Shown here: positions 1 through 12,082 of the stretch, piece by piece
How the letters are laid out: every line of letters begins with the position of its first letter
Numbering within the stretch: position 1 is the first letter of the stretch
Assembly: GCA_011800155.1 (NCBI GenBank)
Contig: CM022368.1
Span: 2,604,001 to 2,668,000 of the forward strand
Reading direction: 5' to 3'
DNA: 64,000 bases
Origin: Flammulina velutipes
Lineage: Eukaryota; Basidiomycota; Agaricomycetes; Agaricales; Physalacriaceae
Translations under genes and position numbers: made by a program
The notes under the pieces: generated by a model
What the model was told of the DNA's origin: nothing
The model's input: the letters and a program-made list of their open reading frames with translations, nothing else
Databases searched by the model: none

Positions 1-16
1 TAATTTTCACCTCGTC

Positions 17-1960
17 ATGGAACTACCTAAGTCCTGGGGTGATCTTGCGACCTACTGCCTTCCTTCATTTCCTCCCATTATTCAGGACGAAAAAGCACAT
101 AACCCAGATGACTACGTGGACCTCTTTCCACCACCAATTCGGCCCTCCTATGTGCTTCACGACTCTTCCATGGTCACTCGTATGCTAGAAGGCTTGACAT
201 ACTATGTACGAGAGCGTGACCTAACTGACATGCCTCTCAAACCTCGTTTCTTCATGTTCCTCGAACGACTGATTACAGAAACAAAAGGCACTGAATTCGC
301 AGACCACGGCGCCTTCCGGTCGTACACCGCCCGTCGTATTTGCCCCATTATCTCCTCATTGCTTGAACAAGCAGAACCCTCATTGCCAGTAACTCTCGTT
401 CGCGTTCGGAATTCAGAGATGCACCACGGCGGTTGCGATATGGAGGCTATGGGAAACGGCCTCGACCGTCTCTGGTCCCTCGCACTGAACTTTGAACGGT
501 TGGATGTGCTGGACAATCACTTGGCGGATATGTTCAAAGTAAGACGATTGGAGAACGGGTCTCTTTCTGACGGTTCTGCTATTGTTATGAAGGTAAACTG
601 CCAGTGTCGCCTACCCCTTTACGGCTTTCTTCCTCACAATTTACTCAGATGGCGGTCCATATTCTCCATAACTCAAAAGGAACACTGCATAACCGATTTG
701 GAGTGATATATTCAGGTGACAAAGTCGTCTTTTCTGAATTATGTGAGTCGTCCGATTTCTATGCATTAAAAGTCTCATATTCTACTGCGTCCGGAAGGCC
801 GCCGTCCAGACGGGTCCATAGCGATCGTACTTTCAGATTGCCACCACATTGGACCAGGTCGTGAATCTCAAATACCGTTCATCGCTATGTTAGCATTCCT
901 CCTACTTCCTTGCTCCGTCGTGAATATCAAGATGCCTTCCGAAGACGCCCTCTCTTTACAGGAATCTATGTTGCCTTTTCCAAAACACACTGAATCATCC
1001 TTTGGGAGTTTGACGCCCTCAACACAAGCTGATGGCGAATCAATTGGGAAGATCATACTTTCTTTCGCCCACCCAACGATCTCTCCAGAGTCCCGGATCA
1101 TTTTGCCTTGCTCTTTCTTCCAGTCTATCGACGATCCAACATCTACATTGTCGCCATTTCCATCTACTAACATGGATACTCTATCGAGCGACAGTTTCCT
1201 CTGGGACTTTTACTCCCTTCATGTACAAGCCATACGCAAGGAGCAGGAATTACCCCAAGCGAGCGATTCTGTATCTAGCATACTTCTCAATACGCCTCTC
1301 CGACGACCGTATGACATGACGTGGGGTGGGACAGCAACCTTTGCGGATGGGTCAGTCAAACCAGTTGTTGTCAAAATGGCTTGTGGGAAGGATTTGACGA
1401 GCCTGGCACGAGAGGCGGAAATCTACGAGACGCTTGCGAAGCATACTACTGTTGTCGCTCCGACCTACTACGGATCATACTTTCTTCAGGACTATCGATT
1501 GAATGTTTTGAAGGGGTGTATGGCTGCGATGATCATCCTAGAGGACGCTGGGACCCAATTACCAGGCTACGATGGATGGGATCCACTTTCTTTGAAAGGT
1601 TTAAAGTCCAAACAGATGTTCGTTCTACAATTTTCTATTCATTTTCAACAGTTCCTAACAGTGTCTGTTAGAGGAGATATAACACGACGTTTGGAAGGGC
1701 TACATACTGCGGGATTCCAGCATAACGATTTCGCGTCGCGCAATGTTCTTGTCAACGAAGCAGGCGATATACGCCTGATTGATTTTGGTCGATCGGAAAG
1801 GCATGAGTGTCCGGGACGGGAGAATTGCGACGAGTTGCAACGTCAAAGGCTGCGATTAAAGAAGATACGCCCAAAACATAGACCCTCGAAGAAAGTTTCT
1901 TCCAAAGGTGGAAATACAACGAAGAGACGCGATGACATACCAGACCAAATTGTTCCCTAG
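17..1960 (+). CDS. Kinase-like (PKL superfamily) protein, copy A of an inverted paralogue pair
   Basis: Exons 17..592, 649..742, 798..1617 and 1672..1960 join in phase to 592 codons plus stop. The C-terminal part has protein-kinase/APH-type landmarks: an HNDFASRN catalytic loop (HxDxxxxN) and a LIDFGRSE metal-binding motif, after a VVVKMA segment that may hold the VAIK-like lysine. The N-terminal half (from MELPKSW) matches no family I recognise but is shared with the paralogue at 12083..14158. The start is uncertain: the window begins 16 nt upstream and the sequence just before the ATG stays open, so the true N-terminus may lie outside. The substrate is unknown. The loop HND instead of HRD and the absence of a clear glycine-rich loop make a canonical Ser/Thr kinase less likely than an atypical or small-molecule kinase. 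Confidence 0.75.
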
Positions 1961-2140
1961 TAGTTGGAATGCGAATGTCCTGGGAAGGCACATGGAAGCG
2001 GCGATGATGACGGCGCTTCAAACGAGTAAGAACAGCAGTAGAGCCTGTTCTACTTATGAGTAATTATCACAGAATCTGCATGCCGGCTTCCGACCGTGGG
2101 AATCACGGCGATCGTAAGTACAGGTTAACTATTAACCACC

Positions 2141-3631
2141 ATGTCGGATGAATCCTTCTTCGACGTTATTATCGTCGGGACAGGCCTCGTCGAATCTATA
2201 GCGGCTGCGTGAGCCTTGCTGTTAACACTCTCCATTCAGCTGACGGTCTTAGTGCCCTTTCCAAGGCCGGCGTACGAGTAGCTCATCTCGATGACAATCC
2301 ATACTACGGCAACAACGAGGCCAGTCTCTCTCTCGACGAGTTTATTACCTGGTGCAAGAAGCAACCGGGCTCTTCGATGTCTGCCGAGACACTCTCCCAA
2401 GCGCGCTCGTACACCATCACGCTTTCGCCCTCCGTTATACCTTCAGTCGGACCACTTATATCCTCCTTGGTCTCCTCCGGAGTGTCTAGATATGGTGGAT
2501 TCCGTCTCGTGGAGAACGTTAGTATCTACGATAAGATACAGGGTATCGTTCCTGTCCCAGGGAGCAAAGAGGACGTATTCAAGAACAAATCCATCAAGCT
2601 CGTTGATAAGCGTAGGTTGATGCGTTTCTTGCTATTCGCCGCTGGGTCACACGAAGACCAGCCGGAGATGCAAGGTATGCACGACGCGCCATTTGGAGAC
2701 TTCTTACGCGAGAAATTCTCCTTGGACGAGGATATCATCAAGGCTATCGTCTACGCACTCGCGTTCTGCAGCACACTTTCTGGTGATTAAAATTCCTCAC
2801 GACCGTTCTGATGTTAAAATGGCATTGCAGAACCTACGTTACCCACTCTCCAGAGGTTGAAGCGCTATCTAGTATCTGCAGGCCGATACGGTGCATCTCC
2901 CTTCCTCGTTGGGCACTATGGTAGCTCAGGCGAGATCGCACAGGGATTCTGTCGCGCTGCAGCAGTTTCCGGAGGGGTATACATCCTCGGAAGGAAGATC
3001 CTCTCCGACACCCAATTGGCCGGGAGACACACCATCACGCTCGACGACTTTCCCGAACCAATCAGTTGTGACGTCCTAGTTACTGCTGCACCTTCGCGTA
3101 ACGCACTTGCTCGATGTGTGGCTATCGTAGATCAGCCTCTTAACACCTCAGATACCAGTATCCTCGTGTTTCCTCCTGGTTCCGTCGAAGGTGGGATGTC
3201 TGAAGGTGCTGTGACTGTACTGGTAGTCGGGGAAGGCACGATGTCTACGCACCAAGGCAAATGTCCGTTTGTCTTCCTACACCAGGCTCTATCTTGCATC
3301 ACTAAACAGCCGCTTAGGGATTGTATACATCTCGGCGCAACAGACCGATGCGTCTCCGGAAGAGCTTTTGCGGCCGTATCTGGCATGCACCGTCCAGGAT
3401 GTAGTGCCGCTCTTTACCGCTTTCTATGGTTCCGAAGACGGTGCAAGTCAGCGTAGCGGAGACGTGATCTCACCATCAATACCAACGTCGCCGCTTCCAG
3501 AATCCCCCGATATGGCTGTACGATACGCGGAACAAATCTTTTGGGAGGTGGTCGGGAAGCTGAATAAAGAAGTTGACAGCTTTTGGGCACCGAGGGAGGA
3601 TGAAGACGACGACGAATCAGAGGCTTTCTGA
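2141..3631 (+). CDS. MRS6: Rab escort protein (Rab geranylgeranyltransferase component A), GDI superfamily
   Basis: Exons 2141..2208, 2253..2782, 2831..3262 and 3318..3631 give 447 codons with every phase matching. The N-terminus shows the FAD/GDI-type Rossmann signature FDVIIVGTGLVES, followed by NPYYG and the REP/GDI block RYGGF. VPGSKEDVF and the KRRLMRF segment resemble REP more than GDI, and the C-terminus is acidic. REP presents newly made Rab GTPases to geranylgeranyltransferase II and delivers them to membranes. The first acceptor at 2252 was chosen because the upstream AG at 2239 would bring in a stop, while 2252 restores ESIAAAALSKAG. The gene is convergent with the bZIP gene, 229 bp between stops. 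GDI is the alternative reading. Confidence 0.9.
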
Positions 3632-3860
3632 ACGAGCCGACGATTGGTACCGATTGTGGATTTTTTTTGTTACAGTCTTTCTACATAAATAATGTTGGTG
3701 CTACGAAGATGGAGGATACAATCAAAGGGACAAAAAGTAGGTAAGTAAGTAGGAGCACCTCAGAAGCCCAAGGCGTCCAAAATGAATGTATCGTATGTAA
3801 TGCTATGCTGATGAGTGGGAGAAAAAGAAAACCATATTATACAGTATGAGTCCATCCCGT

Positions 3861-5866
3861 TTACTTCTTCCCAAGCGTCAAGCTTTTCATGCTCTCTTCC
3901 AGGAGTGCAGTCATGGCACAGGTCTCCTTGGTGTCCGAGGTCGTCACAGGAGTTGAGCGAGTCATAGGGCCCATCTCCTTACGCTCCTCGATGTCGACGA
4001 CCTGCACGGTCGCTTTGCCCTCCAATACTCTCCGCACCTTATCAGCATCCATGCCAGCGGCAAAGGACGATGACCCAGAGAATGCCTCCCAGAATGCACC
4101 ACTCAGTTTCTGCAGCAACGTCTGACTGGCTAAAGCAGCGATGAACATCTGCTGCTCGTCGCTCAGAGACGAATTTGACCGAGCCATAAAAGTAGGCGAC
4201 TGTGGCGGGGTCGTCGGGTGGTGCTTCCCGGACAGCGACACGCTGGAGGTAGGCCGTTGGAAGAATTTGGGACCCATGAACGGAGCCAAACTGTTGGGGT
4301 AAGAGGAATATCCGTTTGAGGATCCAGAGAAGTAAGGTTTCGTAAAAGGTGAGGGCGAAAACTTGGGGTCTGAGGTGCGAGGCGACGACGGAGTCGAGGA
4401 GGGAGGAGAAGGAGGGAACTGGGGTTGCTGCTGGGTGCCCATCTTGGACCACAATTGCAAACGATAGCTGAAGAATTATAAGCAAGAAGCACATTGTTTG
4501 GGTTGGAAAAACATACGAGTCGATGTTCTTGAGAGTGAACGGGTTGGTGTCGGCGAAACCGTCGAAGCCAGAAAGCCTATCGAACGCGGGAGTCTTGACA
4601 CGACTCTCCGCATTTAGAGCGGGGTTGATGTTTTCTTGGAGAGAAGCCTTGGCCAAAGACGGATCTGGCATCAACACGGTGTGGACTGGAGTAATACCAC
4701 CACCCATGCGAACGCCACCCCAGAAAGATCCGTCCTTCTGAGTATTGGGAGTGAGGAGAGAGGGCGTGGGTGAGGACGTCCTCGGAGCAGTGGTGGGTGC
4801 CGTTGTGGGTAATGGACCAGGTGGTGGAAGATTGAGGACGGGAATATCGTCGGCTGTTAGTTCGGACGCTGGTCGACCTTCAAGGAGGGCTCGCTTGAGA
4901 GCCGCGATTTCCTGACGAAGTGCTTGATTTTCCGACTGAGAGGTACCGAGCTCCGAACGTATAGCCTGGAGTAGGCGATCCCTTTCCGCAATATCGAGCT
5001 CAAGGGTAGAAATATACTCTGGCGTGATTTCATCAGCACTGTTGGGCACGAAACACACAAAAAGTGAACATACCTTTACGCCGAACCCTGAAGTTACGAG
5101 CACTGATCTTGTTCCTTAATTGTCTCTTCTCTTTGCTGGACATTTTGGCAAATACTTCGGGGGGAGGACGCCAGTCGGCGGGAAGGTCATCGTCGTCGTC
5201 GAAATCTTTATCTTTGGGAGGCGACGGTGTGTTGGTGGTGGGAAGGACCTGTATTGGCGCTGGCGCTGGAGGAAGCTGGGGAGCAGCCGCTGTCTTCTTC
5301 ACGACGCCGCCTCCCTGTACCGTTCCCTTCCTAGCTTTTCCATGTCCAGCGACCTTGATAGGCGCGATAGTCAATGTAATCTTCTGCTGTGGCGGCTCCT
5401 CCTGTTTCGGCGGGAGCTGTTCAACGACCACTTCTTCGTCGATGGGTGCTGGAGAGAGATGACTTGAGGGCGTCCCGACGAGCTGGGGGTCAATGCCCAT
5501 GGAAAAGGCGGGCTCCAAGTCTAGGGCGGTTCGAGCGCTGAAGGTACCGAAAAAGTCATATGCACCGGATGAGGCGGGCTGTGGGTCAGCGGACTTTGCG
5601 TCGTCCTCGAGAAAGTTGAAGAGGCCGGTCGACGACGAAGATGAAGGTGATTCGTATATATCTGGGAATGAAGCCAGAGTTTGTGATTGGGGAGGGGTGA
5701 GGAGCGACTGGAAAGGTGATTGCGGCGACGATGCACGCGACGACGGAGACGATGGGCCGTTGAGAAAGAGATCCGTATTGAGATACTCGGAAAGGTCGGT
5801 ATCTGGCTGGTCGAGCTGGATGTCGACGAGCGCGCTGTTGTCGACCAACATGATGGTAATGTTCAA
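3861..5866 (-). CDS. bZIP transcription factor (MeaB-like basic region)
   Basis: On the minus strand the exons are 5866..5074, 5018..4517 and 4467..3861, in phase, for 633 aa. The 5019..5073 intron interrupts the basic region. Splicing it gives KEKRQLRNKISARNFR followed by VRRKEYISTLE, a fit to the bZIP N-x7-R pattern, and then a leucine zipper (LELDIAERDRLL, SELG, NQAL, ALKRALL). The N-terminal 250 residues are Ser/Pro/Asp-rich and look like an activation domain; the C-terminal part is low complexity and ends in a short helical segment rich in Leu. The basic region resembles the fungal MeaB/JlbA group (nitrogen-related regulators), but that assignment is from memory of the motif. The start could also be the Met at 5851 (MLVDNSAL). 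Confidence 0.85.
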
Positions 5867-6355
5867 AGAAATGTTTTGCGCTACTCCGTGCCACCAAAAA
5901 TCCCAGATCTGGTCAACTCGTGTTCGGCATGTTTCCGGCTCCTCCTCGTCCTTTCACAATCTCCATCTATCCATCCATCGTCCTTCCGCTTGTATCCTTT
6001 TCTTGCTTTCTATGAAATTGCTCAGTGTCTAGACCTCGTTTCTGCGCCACTGAACGAGGCATTCTCCATCCCAGGGTATACATACGTCCGAGGCATCTAT
6101 AAGCGAGTCCGATGCTGCCAAAAGCTCGTACATCTGATTCCCTCTCGCCCCGCCCTCGGTCTTGTTTGCATCAGGTTTGCATTCTCGAACCTTCGGGTGC
6201 GTACGTAATCGTGGCGTATCTAGTGTGGCGCACTCTGGAGCTGCTTCTCGTGACTGTCCCTGGCGGCTGCTCTGACCAACAGATCGATTCACCGTCAAGA
6301 ACAGCCAGTCAGCAGTTCAGCCTTCACCAGCTATAAATACTGCCATCTTCTCAAG
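5867..6355. promoter_or_regulatory. Divergent intergenic region between bZIP gene and epimerase pseudogene
   Basis: No gene is visible. It carries the upstream region of the bZIP gene and the fossil promoter of the pseudogene. A TATA-like CTATAAATAC lies at 6331..6340, about 16 nt before the first ATG of the pseudogene. Confidence 0.4.
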
Positions 6356-7555
6356 ATGTTCGTCCCATCTGTTACGACCATGCCTTTCAGCAAGATTTTC
6401 TTCACTGGAGCACCAGGTGGATCTTCTTGTAAACCAACTCTCTGATCATTCATAGTTCCGTGCTCTTGTGCTTGAGCGTCTGTTATCGCATCGTGTTGCG
6501 AAATGATCTCCAAATTACTGTTGAGACCAAGGCAAATGTACTTCGTACTCTGGGACTAAGAGCAGTCTTTTCTCTTGTGTACTTTGTTTGGACATGCCGA
6601 TACTGCATCATTCAATCATACTTTCCTGTCAAATTGCGACGACGTAGGTGCTATCAAAGCGATTCTCGCCGGCATGAAAGCAGCGCACAGGAGAGGTTGT
6701 CACTCCCGCCGAAACGTGTTTCTCAGTCTGGAACTGGTACTTTCTAACCTCCATCTACCCATTCACATATAATACCCGACAGGTGTCCTCGCGATTCAAA
6801 TGCACGGAATGACAGCCTTCCGATGTGATCTATTCTGACATGGACATTCGGAAACTCTCGATCCTCAGCGGCCTCATCGGCCTGTCGACCTTGCTATCCT
6901 AGAGGCGGACGAAGCCCGACGTGACGAGATATTTTGGGTTCATCTGTTCGTCGGGTCTGACTGGATCATAGGATATGCCAAAACGTAAGTACATCCGTCC
7001 AATGTTTATGGCAGGGCGAAAGGCCTCCTCGTAGATCTAGGGGTACAAGGAGTCAATCATCAATTCAGATTCCAATCCTCGTCGACGCTAGTATTGCACG
7101 CGTGCAGGCTGGCATAGTCGGGAAAGGACCCAACCTCTGCGGGAATGTAGACATTGTCGACCGTGAGTTCGGAATTCTCGTACAGTGACGGATTTATATA
7201 TGATTATCCTGGACACTATTTTCGCGACGATGTGGACAAGGGTCCGACCTCCTAAAGAGTTTTAGCACGGGCGCCACGGGTTCTACTTCGCGTCGAGCGA
7301 CGAGTACAATATGTATGATGTGTCAAAGAGGATGGCGTCCGCCATGCACCACTTGGGAATTGGTACAGCGGAACCGACCCGTTTTGAGAAGGAGGGGTTG
7401 GTCGATGCGTCGCCAATCCTGCACAGTTTTTGGGGATGAATTCGCGCTGCACTTTAAATCGTTCTCGGGCGCTGGGCTGGAAGCCTACAAAGGTTACGCT
7501 GGATCTCATATATAGCGTCGAGGAGGAGGTCTACGCTGCATTGAGCAAACTCTGA
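6356..7555 (+). pseudogene. Decayed NAD(P)-binding epimerase/dehydratase-like gene
   Basis: Read in shifting frames, the stretch follows the whole length of fungal NAD(P)-binding short-chain/extended epimerase-type proteins. An N-terminal KIFFTGAPGG stands for the TGATG(Y)IGG nucleotide loop, followed by LVLERLLSHR, LRTLGLRAV, NCDDVGAIKAILAGMK, SGTG, HRPVDLAILEADEA, IIGYAKT, QIPILVDASIARVQAG, VTDLYMIILD, GFYFASSDEYNMYDVSK, RSRALGWKP and a C-terminal TGA at 7553. These blocks sit in all three frames with at least five shifts: after 6460, between 6560 and 6640, near 6690, near 6860 and at the T/G run before 7440. In-frame stops also occur, for example TAG before HGRHGFYF. Some intron borders survive, such as GTAAGT after AKT. 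It is a relic of a once spliced gene, not a coding gene. Confidence 0.85.
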
Positions 7556-8109
7556 TGGATATGGAAAGTTGAACCTTGTTTGTGATTATCAAGGAAAATA
7601 CGATCTCATCATATGTTGTAACATGTCGGATACCGAATGGGCGCGCTGCACTGGAGCTAGGAGCTACCAGATCGCTCTGCGCAAATGTGTGGCGCCACAG
7701 CTAGGCTTGTAGCTCCATGTGGCAAATATAACGTATAAACCTTTCGTAAGAACTTGTATCACGATGTTAACATGTTGATTAGAAGTCTATGTGGGCGGAT
7801 CAGTTAGCCTGGTGTATCAGGAGAGTTATCCTTCTTACATTCAATAGCCAGACGCGAAGTAAACGCGTTGGGGACCAGTTGGAGACGCGTTTGAGATTGA
7901 AATACCCTCGTGGGAAGCGATCGCACACCCAGGTTGATGATGATATTCCCACGCGCTTGATTTTTGTTTGACGAGAAAGGCACGTCAGCTCCATCCGCCC
8001 TCGTCGTCGCAGACGACGCCCAGCCTTCCTTCACAGGCGTCGCCAACAATCCCGCTCTGTCCCACAACGCCAGTCCGCCGCTGTCGACGCGCATGATCCC
8101 CTGCCCCTG
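7556..8109. other. Intergenic region
   Basis: No gene is recognised. It lies between the pseudogene end and the start of the disordered-protein gene; only short shadow ORFs are present. Confidence 0.5.
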
Positions 8110-11100
8110 ATGACCTCCAAGTCGCACAGTCCAACTCCATTTTCTCGCCTTTCCCGTATCAGCATCTTCAAGTCGCCCTCGCCCAGCAGCAGAAACAGGA
8201 CGGGAAGAAAGTCGAACGCCAAGGAAGACAACTGGTACATACCGTACAATGGACCGTATGAAGCTCCTAGGCAACCGTATGTGAAGCCGAAGGAACGAGA
8301 TAGCTGGGGCGACTCTGTGTACGGGGACGACGACTACGACAACGACGAGAAGGACGCGCCTCGTCCATCGGAATCGAGCAATGCGTGGTGTAACACGGAT
8401 GACGCCGGCGAGCGTGTTGGGCGACCCCGGTCGAAGACAATGTCGGCGCTGACCTCGTCTGGCTCTGCCGATGTCAACAGAAGTGGTCTACGACAGAGAC
8501 AGCCGCTGCCTCCTTCATACATCAACGTCGATGCCTCTGGAGGCGTTGGAGAATCACCATCTCCAAGGACTTCTCGTGATACACCCGCAATCAAGAGATC
8601 CAGTTTCGCGAACATCTTTGCACTTGTGTCCTCCAACAAGCGTCCAGGGCATTCCGTGAAGCCTTTGCGGGTCAATTCTCGAACACCGTGAGTTTTGCAT
8701 TTACGCTCGTCGACTGCGAGCTTATTTCATTGTTCAGCCTCGGACGTGAAGCAAAGGCTAACAGCACACCGAGCACCGACGACGAAGAGTACTACCATTC
8801 ATACTACTCTTCGCTCGTTCACTCTCCTCTTCGGAATCAATTCCACATTGACAACCAACACCGATCCTCGGGGGAACCTCCATCATCCCATATCATCGAC
8901 CGCCCCGCGACGACGTCTCCCACGTCCCACCCTTACGCATACACCCACACTGACGAGGACGAGCGACACCCCCATACTGCACCGCTGGTATCGACCAACA
9001 GCAACGACTCAGATCCCTTTCGCGCGGTCGCCATGCAGCCTTCACAAAGCACAGGTGTCTCTCTATTCCTCCATCCCGGTCGCTCCCTCCAAAGCCTCAA
9101 GAATTCCAATTCATCTCCCGACTTGCGCAACACTAGGCGTTCTCCAACGAAACCCTTGTCCGTACTGAAAGGGAAGGATAGGTGGTTATCACCCGAAACC
9201 TGGTGTGACGCTCTCTTCCTTCCTCGTCCGCGATTCAAAGTCAAGAGAGACGGATCTGTCAACTATGGGAACCGCATAGTCAGCCCACCTGGAAGTCCGG
9301 TTGTCACGTCTTTCAGAGAAGCGGATGCCGTATCTCGTGTGTTGGCCCATTCTCGGTCGATGGTGGAGCTTCAGGCGCGACCAGACCCAGGACCATCGAC
9401 ATATGTGCCTCCGCCATTGCCCGTTACATTTTCTGAACGACCTCCTCGACCAAAAAGTTTTGCGTGGGATGACCTGGCCCTCCCAAGTCCCGTACCCTCA
9501 TTATCTCGGTATGAACCGCATCAGTTTTTTTATATTGGACCCCCTTGCTAATTTCATCTCATCAGTGTTCTGGAGGAAGGTCAGATATTAGAGCATCAGC
9601 GCAAAAAATGGCAGACACAAGCTGTCAATTCTTTCCAGAACAGCCGCACTCGGAACCTTTCCCGCACTCGCGCAAAGTCCCTGACCAAGGCGGATCGACG
9701 AAAAGAAGTCAAGCATTCGCACATGGACTTTCTAGCGGCAAGGTCATTTGTTGGAAACCAGAATCCCATACCCATAATCACTCGGAGTGCCACGGACAGC
9801 AAGCATACGGCTTCTAGGTCATCACACACACATTCTAATTCGTTGAGTAAGACACTCTCAACAACGAAGACGCATTCTAGGACGCATTCGAAAAGCGACT
9901 CGTGGAGCAAATCGGCAATGCGACTGGCAAATGGCGTACTTTGCAACGGAAATGAGGTTTCTCCAACTGAAGAAAAGCGCGGGTTTGAGGATGCCCTCAA
10001 CGCGGATGGGACGAAGGTTATTCACTTCGAAGATCCTTCAACAGCTAGGATCGATCCTGCTCTACTGTCTCGCAATACGCCCAGCCAGGCGTCGAACTCT
10101 ACGGACATGCGGGTCGGCATAGCTCTATCGACCCCACCAGTTGACGATCGAGAGAGCATTCATCTACCTTCTCATCCTTATGCTCAGGGAGGAATGTATA
10201 CGTACATCAGCCCGACCTCTCAGACCATCCGGTCTCCTATACCGCGTGCGCCTTCCCGCGAGGAAGAAGCTCCAGAGCTTGTTTTCCATCCAGCTCCGCG
10301 TGTTGAAGCGCACCCTTACGCTCTTTATGCAGACCGCGAGGCGGCTTCGTCGCAGTCTCCGCGGCATCTCAGCCCAACAAAGCTCTACACACCGCCTGTT
10401 GAACAGGAAGTGCCAAACGAGTCCAAGATGTGGGCCCAGGTGGGCGATGGGGAGTTGCGGGAGGTACGGCCAGACGATATCAAGTACTCTCCGTACATGG
10501 CAGCACCCGACACCCCTCCTCGCCAACCCCAAACACGGAACTCTGGCAACATCTATGACATGGTTGGTGTTGCTGAGGCACTGGCTAATGCTGTTCGTAG
10601 CCGGGAAAGTAAGGATAGTGGGTTTGGGAGCAGCGAGGAACATCCGTATAGCAGTCACAGGCAACCAGTCGAATATGACGCGACCCAGCCTTTGCACCGT
10701 CGTCGGGTGGAGGGTCACGAACAGCGAGCATCGCCGAAATCTTCCCCCGCCAAATTCATCCCGCATATCGACTTACCTTCATCGCCTCTACTCCGACCAA
10801 CGTTGACGAAGAACTCTTCGTCTGACGATAGTCGTGATCGGACGCCTGATACTCCCTCATCTCACTCCCCGAGACCTCTAGGAAACGTGGACGATCTGGA
10901 GAATTATCATGATCTGTTCTATCGTCCAGTCCTGGAGAGGAAGGCTTCTACGAGAAGCACGTTGACCAACCTAGCTCGGCAGCTGAGCCAGGAGTTTGAG
11001 CAATTGTCCGACCGGCATGTCTCGAATGGCACGCATTTTTCTGCTGGGAGTGGGAGTGATCGATCCTCTGGACGGGATGGACCGATACACTTTGTACTTT

Positions 11101-11703
11101 CCGACGATCATCCCTCGAGGGAGAGTGTCTTATCCCAACGCGGCATCCTACCTTTCCATCCCTCTATTGCTATTCCTGAAGACGTGGAGTCATCGTCTAT
11201 GCTCGAGCGGTCACCAGACGAGGAAAATGATGGTATGTGAATTTGCCTTCGGGTTACTTGTTCGAAGATGCTTACTTTCGATTGATATAGAACCTTTCCG
11301 CTTTGGAGAAGTGGAACAACTTCATACACCTCCTGCGGTATCCAGTACTCACCGCGCATCGTTCATCGGGCAATTCGTGTCTGGACGACAGCACGTCACA
11401 TTCGACGATAACGAGGACAATACCATTACTCATGACCGGCCCAGGACGGCTAGCCTTCAGCCACCATCGGCGGATCCCAGTCGCACGAGTTACGCCACCA
11501 ACTCTACATATTCTAGGATGTCCAACCTTTCTGACTTCCCTGTTCCGCCACCCATTAATCCGGACACTCCTGGTCATATGTCCTTTGTCAGCTCTTACTT
11601 TGAGCCTCAAGACCCGCATCACCATCCCGCCGAGAGGCGGTTGACGTTTGGTGGGGACGCGGAGATTGATGAGCTTCTCGACCATCTTAACCACGGGCGT
11701 TGA
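8110..11703 (+). CDS. Long Ser/Pro-rich, largely disordered protein of unknown function
   Basis: Exons 8110..8687, 8738..9508, 9566..11232 and 11291..11703 join in phase to 1142 aa. I recognise no domain. The protein is dominated by Ser, Pro, Thr, Arg and His, with repeated SP/TP dipeptides (possible kinase sites), a His/Ser/Thr-rich stretch near residue 580-620 (SHTHSNSLSK, THSRTHSKS) and more ordered short blocks, for example WLSPETWCDALFLPRPRFKVK and a basic segment around EEGQILEHQRKKWQTQ. A C-terminal EIDELLDHLNHGR block ends it. No signal peptide or membrane segment is seen. The composition fits a fungal signalling, cytoskeletal or polarity adaptor, but that is inference. It is convergent with kinase copy B. 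Confidence 0.7.
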
Positions 11704-12082
11704 ACTTCTGCACACACACACATACATAATACATTCCTTACTATCCATCTCATCTTACCGGTTGTGTGTATCATTATTGACTTATGTACTTATACTGTAC
11801 TCTTTCTTTTAGACCGGCCGCTGCATCTTTTTTTTATCATGTCGATCTTTTTTTACATTAGTGTGGCGCTTTTATCATACGGAGGTTCAAATGTTCAATG
11901 TTCGTTCGCTTTGTTGGAAGGAATAAGCTTCGATGTTCTTTCTGGTGTTGCTTTGATGATTGTGCTGTCAGATTCAACTTCGGCGGGTAACTGGGTGTTT
12001 GTTTTTGTTCTTCGCCCGATAATGGTACAAACGTGGTTCGATATGCTACAAGATTCTGCTGCCGTCTAGCACATCAGCGGCA
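11704..12082. other. Convergent intergenic region
   Basis: This is the 3' region shared by two converging genes. It is T-rich, with CA/TA tracts near 11710-11730, and I see no gene in it. Confidence 0.5.

Noticed and set aside
10164..10766. 200-codon minus-strand ORF
   Set aside because: Antisense of the disordered-protein gene; no family features.
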